Assembly: GCF_021596505.1 (NCBI RefSeq)
Contig: NZ_PJIZ01000013.1
Location: 39,996-103,995, forward strand
DNA: 64,000 nucleotides
Origin: Nostoc sp. CMAA1605
GTDB taxonomy: Bacteria; Cyanobacteriota; Cyanobacteriia; Cyanobacteriales; Nostocaceae
Reading direction: 5' to 3'
Shown: positions 28,210 through 36,235 of the stretch, piece by piece
How the letters are laid out: every line of letters starts with the position of its first letter
Numbering within the stretch: the first letter of the stretch is position 1
Position numbers and translations under genes: made by a program
The notes under the pieces: generated by a model
The model's input: the letters and a program-made list of their open reading frames with translations, nothing else
Told to the model about the DNA's origin: nothing
The model's database searches: none

Positions 28210-28579
28210 ATAATAAAGTATAATCTTATACTTGTAAATAGATTGAAAAGAAAATTTGCAAATAATTAAATTTAAATAAAACTTAGATTTCACAAGGTTT
28301 AAATAAAATACAGAGAGCTAATTCTGATATTTTATAAATTGTATAAAATATAAAATTATTTTCAGTGATTTAATGTAGATAGCGAATCTAAGCCACGGAA
28401 AAATTCAGTTATGGTATCAAAAAATTGAGCTTGATCATCAAATGAACTGCAACATTCTCAAGACTACTTTTGTCCTGAAGTAAACTTTATTGAGTGATGG
28501 CATCAAAACTTAATGCCGTAACGACAGAATATTGATTAGATGATAATGCTGTTGATGAGCGAGATAGCACTTGTTTGTA

Positions 28580-28727
28580 GTGAGTTTGATGACCTCTCCC
28601 CAAACCCCTCTCCGACGCGGAGAGGGGCTTAAATATCTGGAAAGCTCAACGACAAATGAAGGTTTTAAAGCCTCTCTCCGTGCAGGGTAGAGGTTTGGAG
28701 AGGGTTTTTTAAATTCGCCGAACTCAC
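28580..28727. repeat. MITE-like element with GTGAGTTYG ends
   Basis: About 148 bp, with ends GTGAGTTTG and CGAACTCAC. The interior carries CCTCTCCCCAAACCCCTCTCC and an inverted counterpart GGAGAGG. Interior words are shared with the element at 16391-16539. Non-coding. Confidence 0.7.
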
Positions 28728-28735
28728 GCTAGTTT

Positions 28736-28781
28736 GTAGTGAGGACTTCAGTCCTCATCTAAGGACTAAAGTCCTTACTAC
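28736..28781. repeat. Palindromic repeat GTAGTGAGGACT...AGTCCTTACTAC
   Basis: 46-bp near-perfect double palindrome (GTAGTGAGGACTTCAGTCCT, then AAGGACTAAAGTCCTTACTAC). This is a repeat type common in filamentous cyanobacteria. It lies 40 bp after the stop of the kinase gene and could act as an RNA hairpin. Confidence 0.8.
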
Positions 28782-28820
28782 GAAATTCTTTTTCCCTCAC
28801 AAACTCTAATATTGATGAAG

Positions 28821-30110
28821 CTATGATGCTCCGTTAAAAACTCGGTGTGCTAGCAGCCCCAAACCCAAGCCAAACAAGGAAGTAACGACTAAAATTAGAA
28901 AAGTATGAAGTCGGCTAAAGGATTCTTGTAATTTATCTCCAGCCCCAGCCACAGCCACAGCCACAGGCCAAGCCACATTCACAGCCACAGCCCCAGCCCC
29001 AGCCATAGCCATAGCCATAACCACAGCCCCAGCCACAGTCATAGCCACAGCCACAGCCACAACCCCAGCCACAGCCACAGCCACAGCCACAGCCACAGCC
29101 ACAGCCCAGACCGAGAGGGGAGCATTAGACGCAACTAATAAGTAGCCTATTAATAGATAACCTGATAACACACCAATCAACCATCCCCAAGGAATAATTC
29201 TAGGTGATGTAGATTTTGACTTTACCTTGATTTTGGGATGAATAACTTCTTTTCTATGAACTGGTTCAACAGGAGGCGGAGGTTTTGCTTGTGGTGCTTC
29301 TAACATTGCCAACCATGCCTGCATTGACTGGGGACGATCTTTTGCCTCCAGTGCCATACCCTTGAGTATTGCTTGATTTAATGGATTGCTAATACTGGGA
29401 ATAATTTGTTTGGGTGGCTTGAGAGGAATATTATCTAACTTACGAGCCAGAGAATTTGTTGGGGCTTGACCTGTGACTGCATAATAAAGTGTGGCAGTGA
29501 GACAGTAAACATCAACTGTTGGCTCTCGACTACCTCTAGTCATCTGTTCATAGGGTGCAAATCCTTTGTTACCTACATTACCCGTTGAACTCAACGTTTG
29601 GGGCAAGAGTTCCTTAGCAATGCCAAAATCAATCAAAACTGCTTTACCATTACTCCGCAACATGATGTTTCCTGGGTGAGCATCTCGGTGTACTAGCCCC
29701 GCTTGATGTACCACCGTCAACGCTTCCCCAATTTGACAGATACAGCGCACAATCTCGGATTCTGGTAAGGCCCCTCTGCGTTTTATAGCCTCAAACAAAT
29801 TTTCCCCTTCCACAAATTCCATGACTAGACAGTGGGTGTTACCTTCTTGAAATAGGTCAATTACACCCACAATATGAGGATGCGGATCGTGAGATAAACG
29901 TGCCAGTATTTTCCCTTCTTGAATAAATCGCTCTATGTATTTTTCATACTCTGGATCATAGCTGAGATGTTCGTTTGGTGTTTTAATAACGACTGCACGA
30001 TTTAGCCCAACTTGCTGTGCTTTATAAGTAATCCCAAATCCACCTTGTCCCAGGACTTTCTCAATTACATATTTACCATTTTGTAATTGTTGTCCTGCTG
30101 TCCAAGGCAT
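28821..30110 (-). CDS. Serine/threonine protein kinase with Ala-Val repeat membrane region
   Basis: 429-aa Hanks-type kinase. Glycine loop GQGGFGITY, catalytic Lys in VVIKTPNE (about residue 43), catalytic loop HRDAHPGN (Lys of HRDLKP replaced by His, common in cyanobacterial kinases), DFG in LIDFGIAKEL. The kinase domain ends near residue 275. A Pro/Lys-rich linker, a membrane helix (GWLIGVLSGYLLIGYLLV) and then an Ala-Val-Gly-Met tract at about residues 335-390 follow, encoded by a GCTGTG hexanucleotide microsatellite (28939-29107). A last hydrophobic segment (FLILVVTSLFGLGLGLL) ends the protein. The next kinase lies 63 bp upstream on the same strand. Confidence 0.9.
   Translation of the reverse strand: MPWTAGQQLQNGKYVIEKVLGQGGFGITYKAQQVGLNRAVVIKTPNEHLSYDPEYEKYIERFIQEGKILARLSHDPHPHIVGVIDLFQEGNTHCLVMEFVEGENLFEAIKRRGALPESEIVRCICQIGEALTVVHQAGLVHRDAHPGNIMLRSNGKAVLIDFGIAKELLPQTLSSTGNVGNKGFAPYEQMTRGSREPTVDVYCLTATLYYAVTGQAPTNSLARKLDNIPLKPPKQIIPSISNPLNQAILKGMALEAKDRPQSMQAWLAMLEAPQAKPPPPVEPVHRKEVIHPKIKVKSKSTSPRIIPWGWLIGVLSGYLLIGYLLVASNAPLSVWAVAVAVAVAVAVAGVVAVAVAMTVAGAVVMAMAMAGAGAVAVNVAWPVAVAVAGAGDKLQESFSRLHTFLILVVTSLFGLGLGLLAHRVFNGAS
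28939..29107. repeat. Hexanucleotide microsatellite inside the kinase gene
   Basis: About 28 units of CCACAG/CCCCAG/CCATAG on the plus strand (GCTGTG on the coding strand), with interruptions. Each unit adds one Ala-Val pair, so changes in copy number keep the reading frame. Confidence 0.92.
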
Positions 30111-30172
30111 GAATACCTCTGAGTAAAAATAATTAGTTCAAAGCCAGCACTATGATAGGAGTTTAGCTAATT

Positions 30173-31195
30173 CTACGGAGTTTGGCTAGATGATGGACTA
30201 GAAGGCACTAATGATGGGCTAGGAGATGGAGAGGTTTTAACAAATGGAATCCAGCCAACTATACCTGAAAGTAAAGTTCCAATAGCCGCGATTGCCGCTA
30301 TAATAATTCCCCAAATCTGAATGTTGCGTTCCCAATTTGACTTGGTGTCGGATATAACAGTTATCTCAGGCTGAGTCAACCCTAATAAATCTAGCCATTC
30401 CCGCATTGATTGCGATCGCTGTTTAGGATCTAGTTCCATCCCTGTTAAAATTGCCCTGTTGGTGCGATCGCTAATTTGAGGATTGTATTCTTTTGGGGAA
30501 ACTAAATGCTCATCGTTTAATTTCCGCTTGACCGCATCTACAGGTGTTATCCCCGTCAGCAGTTTATAAAGAGTAGCCGCTAGCGAATAAACATCGCTAC
30601 ACGCCTTGGCTATAGTACCTTTAGTAGAAAGCTCAGATGGTGTGAATCCGGCAGAAGTTTCTTGAGTCCGGCTTGTGGTTAAAATGTAATCAAAATCAAG
30701 AGCTAAACCAAAATCAATTAACACCGCTTCTAAATTCCCGTCTCTCTTCCGCAACAGGATATTTTCTGGGCGTACATCCCGATGAATCAGTCCATTGTTA
30801 TGTACAATTATCAGTGCTTCCCCAATTTGTTGAATATAACGCAGTGCGTCTTGTTCCGAAAGTATGGCTGGGCGAAGATTAGCTAAACTATCTTCACCAA
30901 GATATTCCATGACTAAACAAGGATATTCTCCTTCTCTAAAGAGTTCTATAATCTGCACAATATGCTGATGATGGCATTTTTGAAGCTTTAGGGCTTCACT
31001 GTAAAACATATTTTCCAGCCGTGCGCGCTCCGACTGACTGAGAGATTGCAGCAACTTATCATTTAAGGTTTTAATAACTAAGCGATCGCTATTCCTATTG
31101 TTTACCAGATATGTAATACCAAACCGTCCCCTTCCTAATTCCTTTTCAATCGTGTATTTGCCACCATGCAACTGATCACCTGCTACCCAAGCCAT
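30173..31195 (-). CDS. Serine/threonine protein kinase
   Basis: 340-aa Hanks-type kinase. Start MAWVAGDQLHGGKYTIEKEL at 31195 aligns exactly with MPWTAGQQLQNGKYVIEKVL of the neighbouring kinase and has GGGAG eight bases upstream, so I prefer it over ATG 31231. Glycine loop GRGRFGITY, catalytic Lys in LVIKTLND, catalytic loop HRDVRPEN, DFG in LIDFGLALDF. One C-terminal transmembrane helix (IIIAAIAAIGTLLSGIVGW) and a Ser/Pro tail follow. It is probably in an operon with the next kinase (63 bp). Confidence 0.9.
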   Translation of the reverse strand: MAWVAGDQLHGGKYTIEKELGRGRFGITYLVNNRNSDRLVIKTLNDKLLQSLSQSERARLENMFYSEALKLQKCHHQHIVQIIELFREGEYPCLVMEYLGEDSLANLRPAILSEQDALRYIQQIGEALIIVHNNGLIHRDVRPENILLRKRDGNLEAVLIDFGLALDFDYILTTSRTQETSAGFTPSELSTKGTIAKACSDVYSLAATLYKLLTGITPVDAVKRKLNDEHLVSPKEYNPQISDRTNRAILTGMELDPKQRSQSMREWLDLLGLTQPEITVISDTKSNWERNIQIWGIIIAAIAAIGTLLSGIVGWIPFVKTSPSPSPSLVPSSPSSSQTP

Positions 31196-31287
31196 CTTTG
31201 CAACTCCCAAAATATTTGTACTCATTTTCACACAAGAGAGAGTTAACGCTTGAATGAGCTTTGTGAAGAAAATAGTAGGGTAGTAGG

Positions 31288-31353
31288 GTAGGGTGCGTCA
31301 GTGTGAGAAAATCTCTCTACACCTAGAAATTATTCATAACTGACGCACCCTAC
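31288..31353. repeat. MITE-like palindromic element (copy 2)
   Basis: 66 bp with GTAGGGTGCGTCAG/CTGACGCACCCTAC ends, inverted relative to the copy at 8814-8878. It lies in the divergent gap between the kinase and Uma2 duplicate B. Confidence 0.85.
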
Positions 31354-31404
31354 TAACTCACGTTAAACTTAACAACAACCCTTATCCTCTGCAAAGGTAA
31401 TCTT

Positions 31405-32190
31405 ATGACCTCTGCAACTAATCTAGACACTGACCTCACCCCATTTCCTGACCATACGCAGCTACCAGAGTCCGACGGCACATTTGTGAAAAACTGGCAA
31501 GAACATCCTCAAAGTATTTTATTGACGGACTCAATTACACCCGTCTTCAAACAATTACATCCTGATGGTCAATATTGTATTGGTCAGGACTTAGGCATTT
31601 ACTGGCGTTTAACTGACCCCCCAGAAAAAGGCGCGGAAGCACCTGATTGGTTTTATGTAGGAAATGTCCCGCCTTTACTTGATGGACAAACACGACGTTC
31701 TTATGTGTTCTGGCGAGAATTTATTGCACCATTGATTGTTTTAGAATTTGTCTCTGGGGATGGTACAGAAGAACGAGATAGAACACCTTGGAAGGGTAAA
31801 TTTTGGATTTATGAGCAGGTGATACGTCCTCCTTTTTATGGCATTTATGAAGTAAATAAAGCCAGGGTGGAAGTTTATCACTTAACTGATGGACAATATC
31901 AACTATTGCCAACCAATGAACGGGGACATTATCCCATACATCCATTAGGTGTGGAGTTAGGTATATGGGAGGGTGAATATCAAAACGCAGAATTACCCTG
32001 GTTACGTTGGTGGGATGCGGAGGGTAATTTGTTACTGACTGGTGAAGAAAGAGCAGAACAAGAACACCAACGCGCCGAACAGGAACGTCAACGCGCCGAA
32101 CAAGAACATCAACGAGCCGAACAAGAACGCCAACGCAATGAACGCCTGATTGCTCAATTGCGCGCTCTTGGTGTTGAACCAGAAATCTGA
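31405..32190 (+). CDS. Uma2 family endonuclease-like protein (duplicate B)
   Basis: 261-aa near-copy of the gene at 27066, with the same core motifs (DWFYVGNVPPLLDG, IVLEFVSGDGTEERD). It differs mainly by a longer C-terminal coiled tail. Four tandem RAEQExQ heptads, encoded by 21-nt repeats at about 32050-32135, replace the one in copy A, ending LIAQLRALGVEPEI. The upstream 30 bp are also shared with copy A. Duplication with later heptad expansion is the simplest reading. Confidence 0.85.
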   Translation: MTSATNLDTDLTPFPDHTQLPESDGTFVKNWQEHPQSILLTDSITPVFKQLHPDGQYCIGQDLGIYWRLTDPPEKGAEAPDWFYVGNVPPLLDGQTRRSYVFWREFIAPLIVLEFVSGDGTEERDRTPWKGKFWIYEQVIRPPFYGIYEVNKARVEVYHLTDGQYQLLPTNERGHYPIHPLGVELGIWEGEYQNAELPWLRWWDAEGNLLLTGEERAEQEHQRAEQERQRAEQEHQRAEQERQRNERLIAQLRALGVEPEI

Positions 32191-32255
32191 AGCAAATAGT
32201 AAAAAGACGTTGCTTTGCAACGTCTCAAAATATCATGATCACGAGGTTATCTATC

Positions 32256-33350
32256 CTATTTAAAAGGTGTATATATATCTTCCGAATCAGCATTGAGATA
32301 CGGACGCTGCAATTGAATCTTCAATGCAGAGAATTGTTGTAAAATTGATGTCATTCTAGAGGCTGGGGTATTATTGCCTTGTAACCAAGCGGCTAACAAA
32401 CCATTCGCCACAATTTGACAACGGTGTGTACCAAAACTCTCATTTTCATTAAATCGTTGTTTTGGTTCTTCTGCGATCGCTAATCCTGGTGCAATGGGTT
32501 TAGTAAATAGGGGGATCTGTTCTTGGAAATGCTCTTGATGCTCTATGTAAAGCGTTTCTAAGATGGGAGAAACCCGTTCATAGTCATTTTTGTCAAAATA
32601 TAATACTGCTGAGTCATAACGCTGATAATCAGAAGGGTTGTATAAAGCTTTAAAGGTAAAAGTTAAGGATATAGCATTGAGTCGTGTTGTCAAACTATCC
32701 ATGACTGCAATTGCACCATCTGGGGTGACATTAAAGTAAACACGCACCAAAGTATTGTCTGCTGCTTGGTAAAATTGTGATGCACCTGCATTAGCAACTG
32801 CCATATAAAATCCATTCTGCACGACATTCTTAGGCATTTTAATCGCCACTAAATCACCAAAGCTTTCAGATGTTTGCATTCCTTGGGGTTCAACGTACAA
32901 AGTTAAACCATCACGTTGTACAGCGACAGTCCCATCTATTTCCTCTTTGACTATCCGCCAACCATAACTCCAGTAACCTGTACCTCTGTTATTTTCATGT
33001 AGGCGATCGTAAAAAGCTAGGTCTACACCCAAAAAGGTGTTATTTTCTAAATTTTGATTAACAGCTAAATTCGATATCTCTGCGTCAGAGGACAAAACAC
33101 TTCTCAATGAGCCATTATAATAAATGCCATAGAGAAAAGTACGCAACTGCTGACTCAAATAATTATTTTGTATCTCCATTGACAGCTTTTGAAAGCGAGA
33201 AACTGAAGCCTCTGGTAATTCTAAGGGTTTGTAGTTTGGATGTTTAATACAATACTGGGACTGAATCTCAACGTTATGAATAATATCTTGCAGTGATAGT
33301 TGCAGTGACTCTGAGATATCCGACAATTGGACGGGATCTAATAGTTGCAT
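32256..33350 (-). CDS. HopA1-family protein, candidate RiPP lyase
   Basis: 364 aa from ATG 33350 (MQLLDPVQLSD); TTG 33401 would add 17 residues and overlap the upstream gene. I recognise it as a cyanobacterial HopA1-type effector-like protein from FLYGIYYNGSLR, NTFLGVDLAFYDRLHENNRGTGYW, FYMAVANAG, VRVYFNVTPDGA, and SFGTHRCQIVANGL. In class V lanthipeptide and thioamitide pathways HopA1-like proteins partner an APH-fold kinase to eliminate phosphate from Ser/Thr and form dehydroamino acids. It lies 43 bp after such a kinase-like gene and downstream of three peptide genes. No signal peptide. Family call moderately sure; biochemical role inferred from context. Confidence 0.75.
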   Translation of the reverse strand: MQLLDPVQLSDISESLQLSLQDIIHNVEIQSQYCIKHPNYKPLELPEASVSRFQKLSMEIQNNYLSQQLRTFLYGIYYNGSLRSVLSSDAEISNLAVNQNLENNTFLGVDLAFYDRLHENNRGTGYWSYGWRIVKEEIDGTVAVQRDGLTLYVEPQGMQTSESFGDLVAIKMPKNVVQNGFYMAVANAGASQFYQAADNTLVRVYFNVTPDGAIAVMDSLTTRLNAISLTFTFKALYNPSDYQRYDSAVLYFDKNDYERVSPILETLYIEHQEHFQEQIPLFTKPIAPGLAIAEEPKQRFNENESFGTHRCQIVANGLLAAWLQGNNTPASRMTSILQQFSALKIQLQRPYLNADSEDIYTPFK

Positions 33351-33393
33351 AAAGATGAGCCTGTAAATGAAGAGATAGAGCAATAATTTTGGT

Positions 33394-34593
33394 TTAAGCA
33401 AGAGATAAGTTCGCGGCTGAGAAGTCTGTTGCTTCTACACCAAAAATTGTGGGGATAGATGCTTCGGGACGACACAATAAACTCTTGGCGACTTGTAGCA
33501 TACAAATACCTATATTCCCAAAGCTTTTTTCATATTGCAGTCGTGCTTGAATTGCTGTAATTAAGGCTAAACCGCAAAATTGCATGACTCGTTGCAAGAA
33601 ATCAGGACGCTGTTCTAAGATTTCAGGGAACTGAGTTAAGTAAGCATTTACCAACTCTCGCAGCGAAGGTTGCAGAACATACAAAGGGGTTGAGGCTAAA
33701 CGTAACGACTCATCAATTGCAATCGATTTACCTGTCACCATGCTGTACAACCAAATTTGCAGATAACTGGCGATGACTGTTCCTAAATCATTGGCGGGAT
33801 CTCCCCAGTTACCGCGTTCCCAGTCAATCAAGCGGATAATTTGATCATCAGATGCAGTTTCCCAATCGAGAGAGAGAAGTATATTATTTAACTTCAAATC
33901 ATTATGAGTTAGACAACATGGGGTAAAAGCATGAATTAATTCTGCGATCGCCTGCCCCAAACTATCGTAGCGTTGATATAGTGCAAAAAATTTCAGTCCA
34001 TCAGCCGGAACTTTGCCAAAAATTTCTGGTGTCAGTCTATCTAGTCCACGATTGAGACTGAGCTTTCTTTGATTCAGGAGATGAGCATCACTATCTTGAA
34101 AAAACTCCCGATACTCTTCACGATTAATTGTCATCCGATGAATGGAAGCTAAAGCATTCCCTACCGCCTTGGCTATCTCGACAGGAAAGAATTTTAGACT
34201 TTCCTTGATGTAGAAATCCATTAAATCTCGATAGTTATCAAGATAATTGAAAATAATAATAGAATTTTCACTATTGAAATATACTACTTCTGATATGCTG
34301 GCACGAATATCTTCCAATTCTGGAAAATTGCGTAAAAAATCATGAATGCGCCATTCTAGTAAAAACTCACCACTTGCTCTTCCTTCCAAGTTGTGACGTT
34401 CTTGTTTAACTAGTAACTTCCTACCTTTTGGGAGGGTAACTAATAAATTAAAGTTCTTAGCAGCTTTTAATTCAACTGTACTTGTTAACTGCTCATCATA
34501 AGTACACAAGTTCAGCGAAGTAAGATATTCAAACAGGTTTTGAGAACTTAAAATCAGTGGTGGCATAGTTTTAAGATAAGCAACAACATTCAT
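33394..34593 (-). CDS. APH-fold phosphotransferase, candidate RiPP Ser/Thr kinase
   Basis: 399 aa from ATG 34593 (MNVVAYLKTMPPLI); a GTG at 34659 would add 22 residues but lies in a hairpin. Aminoglycoside phosphotransferase/choline kinase fold: ATP-binding KLLVKQERH, Brenner-type catalytic loop LTHNDLKLNNILL, metal-binding RLIDWERGNWGDPANDLG. These residues look catalytic. As neighbour to a HopA1-like protein and peptide genes it fits the kinase half of the class V lanthipeptide/thioamitide dehydratase pair. It could instead be a small-molecule kinase. It should be on the same transcript as the peptides, separated from the last one by two hairpins. Confidence 0.8.
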   Translation of the reverse strand: MNVVAYLKTMPPLILSSQNLFEYLTSLNLCTYDEQLTSTVELKAAKNFNLLVTLPKGRKLLVKQERHNLEGRASGEFLLEWRIHDFLRNFPELEDIRASISEVVYFNSENSIIIFNYLDNYRDLMDFYIKESLKFFPVEIAKAVGNALASIHRMTINREEYREFFQDSDAHLLNQRKLSLNRGLDRLTPEIFGKVPADGLKFFALYQRYDSLGQAIAELIHAFTPCCLTHNDLKLNNILLSLDWETASDDQIIRLIDWERGNWGDPANDLGTVIASYLQIWLYSMVTGKSIAIDESLRLASTPLYVLQPSLRELVNAYLTQFPEILEQRPDFLQRVMQFCGLALITAIQARLQYEKSFGNIGICMLQVAKSLLCRPEASIPTIFGVEATDFSAANLSLA

Positions 34594-34616
34594 AACTGTT
34601 TTTTGATTTTCAAAAT

Positions 34617-34660
34617 AGTGTTGAGTATAAAATAAACATTTATCATATATACTCAACACT
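34617..34660 (-). promoter_or_regulatory. Perfect 13-bp hairpin just upstream of the phosphotransferase gene
   Basis: Arms AGTGTTGAGTATA (34617-34629) and TATACTCAACACT (34648-34660), loop 18 nt, ending 23 bp before the ATG at 34593. No long U-run follows, so it is more likely an attenuator or RNA-processing/stability element than a full terminator. Confidence 0.6.
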
Positions 34661-34677
34661 GTTTAGTAGAAAATGCC

Positions 34678-34715
34678 AGCGATTAAGCCCAAGACTTTGA
34701 GATTGCTTAATCGCT
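34678..34715 (-). promoter_or_regulatory. Conserved inter-cistronic hairpin 1
   Basis: Perfect 11-bp arms AGCGATTAAGC/GCTTAATCGCT with a 16-nt loop, about 70 bp after the stop of the third peptide gene. Homologous hairpins follow the other two peptide genes (35073-35112 and 35473-35510). Confidence 0.65.
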
Positions 34716-34783
34716 AATGCCACAATTACAACAGAGCTATTAAGCTTCTGTTTTACATGGTCACTAATGAGAAATTATGAGAT

Positions 34784-35032
34784 TTAATAAAGACCATCGT
34801 TACTGCTAAAGGACTTAACTAGGTGTACAATGCCATCAATACCTAAAGTAATGACACCAAACTCAAATCCCTTCTCAACAATACCTAAAACTGTAGCACT
34901 GCTATCAGAATATTCACTACCTGCACCAGCAATGGAATTATCCAGATTGCTTAAATCGTTGAGGAAGCTTTCAGAATCTTGAAACAATTCTGCACCAGTT
35001 ACTTGTAAGTTGGTCAGATTAATAGATGCCAT
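34784..35032 (-). CDS. Candidate RiPP precursor peptide 3
   Basis: 82 aa, close paralogue of the peptides at 35179 and 35579. The leader-like half (residues 1-38) has TGAELFQDSESFLNDL, then NLDNSIAGAG, resembling bacteriocin leaders that end at a small-residue motif. The C-terminal half is hydrophobic and Gly-rich with GFEFGVITLGIDGIVHL and the conserved tail VKSFSSNDGLY. It has no cysteine. Strong AGGAG ribosome site. It is the last peptide before the phosphotransferase gene and the most diverged of the three. Confidence 0.75.
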   Translation of the reverse strand: MASINLTNLQVTGAELFQDSESFLNDLSNLDNSIAGAGSEYSDSSATVLGIVEKGFEFGVITLGIDGIVHLVKSFSSNDGLY

Positions 35033-35072
35033 GATAGACTCCTAAAAAAATTTAGTTTTGACTAGAAAGTGC

Positions 35073-35112
35073 CAGCGATTAAGCTCAAGATTTTGAGATT
35101 TCTTAATCGCTG
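35073..35112 (-). promoter_or_regulatory. Conserved inter-cistronic hairpin 2
   Basis: Arms CAGCGATTAAG/CTTAATCGCTG, between the second and third peptide genes, same position relative to the gene as the other two copies. Confidence 0.65.
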
Positions 35113-35178
35113 AACCACAATTACAACAGAGCTATTAAGCTACTGTTTTACACAGTTGCTAATCGGAAAGGCTGAGAT

Positions 35179-35430
35179 TTAGTAGTAAAGCCCACCGTTG
35201 CTGCTAAAGGATTTAGCTAGGTGTACAATGCCATCAATGCCCAGACCGATCACACCAAACTCAAATCCTTTTTCAGCTAATCCTAAAACTGTACCACCGG
35301 TGTTAGAATAGCCACTACCAGCACCAGCAATAGAATTATCCAGATTGTTCAAATCATTGAGGAAGCTTTCAGAATCTTGAAACAATTCTGCACCAGTAGC
35401 ACGTAATTCGTTAATAGCAATAAACGCCAT
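35179..35430 (-). CDS. Candidate RiPP precursor peptide 2
   Basis: 83 aa, almost identical to peptide 1. INELRATGAELFQDSESF and NNLDNSIAGAG form the presumed leader, with core GFEFGVIGLGIDGIVHLAK then SFSSNGGLYY. No cysteine. AGGAG precedes the ATG by six bases. Ser/Thr available for dehydration are mainly in the short SGYSNTGGT segment after AGAG and in the SFSS tail. Confidence 0.78.
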   Translation of the reverse strand: MAFIAINELRATGAELFQDSESFLNDLNNLDNSIAGAGSGYSNTGGTVLGLAEKGFEFGVIGLGIDGIVHLAKSFSSNGGLYY

Positions 35431-35472
35431 GATAGACTCCTAAAACAATTTCAATTTTGGATAGAAAGTTCT

Positions 35473-35510
35473 AGCAACTAAGCCCCAGATTTTGAGATTG
35501 CTTAATCGCT
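35473..35510 (-). promoter_or_regulatory. Conserved inter-cistronic hairpin 3, with wobble pairs
   Basis: On the minus strand the arms are AGCGATTAAGC and GCTTAGTTGCT. Relative to hairpin 1 two arm bases changed, but both give G-U pairs in minus-strand RNA. The pairing is preserved only in the RNA read in the direction of the operon. Confidence 0.65.
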
Positions 35511-35578
35511 AATGACACAATTTCAACAGAACTATTCTGCTTCTGTTTTACACAGTCGCTAATCGGAAAGGCTGAGAT

Positions 35579-35830
35579 TTAGTAGTAAAGCCCACCGTTG
35601 CTGCTAAAGGACTTAGCTAGGTGAACAATACCATTGATGCCTAGACCGATAACACCAAACTCAAATCCCTTTTCAACAAGACCTAAAACTGCACCAGTGC
35701 TATTGGAATAGTCATCACCAGCACCAGCAACAGAATTATCCAGATTGTTCAAATCATTGAGGAAGCTTTCAGAATCTTGGAACAACTCTGCACCAGTAGC
35801 ACGTAATTCGTTAATAGCAATAAATGCCAT
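35579..35830 (-). CDS. Candidate RiPP precursor peptide 1
   Basis: 83 aa and first of the tandem trio. It has the same leader as peptide 2 (INELRATGAELFQDSESF) and NNLDNSVAGAG. The predicted core runs DDYSNSTGAVLG, then GFEFGVIGLGINGIVHLAK and SFSSNGGLYY. It lacks cysteine, so a lanthionine cannot form within it. The unit spacing (400 and 395 bp, including the non-coding part) shows the locus arose by tandem duplication. An unmodified bacteriocin-like peptide or small toxin is the alternative reading. Confidence 0.78.
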   Translation of the reverse strand: MAFIAINELRATGAELFQDSESFLNDLNNLDNSVAGAGDDYSNSTGAVLGLVEKGFEFGVIGLGINGIVHLAKSFSSNGGLYY

Positions 35831-36235
35831 GATAGACTCCTAAAACAATTTCTGTTTGAACTGTGATTTGCAGGCGATTAAGTGATTGCTTAACCGTTGA
35901 TTCAATTTTTATTTATGTTTCTCATGAAAATCAAGGTTAAAAGTTAGTTTGGCTAGACATATATTAATAAGATATGTCTATTTTCTCTTTGATATTCTGT
36001 GATAGAAAAAAGATAAACGTAGAAACATTATGTTTATGCAAGTCTGAAAATAGAGCATATTCTTTTCAATAACTAAGATTTGCTGGATTAAGCTAAATAC
36101 GGACGCAATCTGAAAATGCCTACAAATCTCTAATATCGGCGATAGATGACAATTACCATAAAAAAACCGTGTGCATAATCTTAATCAGAACTAAAACACA
36201 CGATAATCATGAAGATTCAATTTATTGAGCAACAA
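35831..36235 (-). promoter_or_regulatory. Probable promoter region of the peptide operon
   Basis: 405 bp without a gene. A perfect 9-bp dyad TAGACATAT/ATATGTCTA (35954-35962 and 35972-35980) lies about 125 bp before the first peptide and could be an operator or a hairpin. No consensus promoter can be fixed by eye. Confidence 0.45.

Larger units (their letters stand above)
28212..28820. other. Intergenic region with two dispersed repeats
   Basis: About 600 bp between the small gene and the kinase. The left half is AT-rich with no recognised gene. The right half contains the MITE-like element at 28580-28727 and the palindrome at 28736-28781. Confidence 0.55.

Noticed and set aside
28125..28211. 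Longer N-terminus for the small protein at 27840
   Set aside because: The extra codons lie in the HIP1 palindrome; the internal ATG has a ribosome site.
34594..34659. GTG start extending the phosphotransferase by 22 residues
   Set aside because: It lies in a perfect hairpin and the added residues do not resemble the family; ATG 34593 is preferred.
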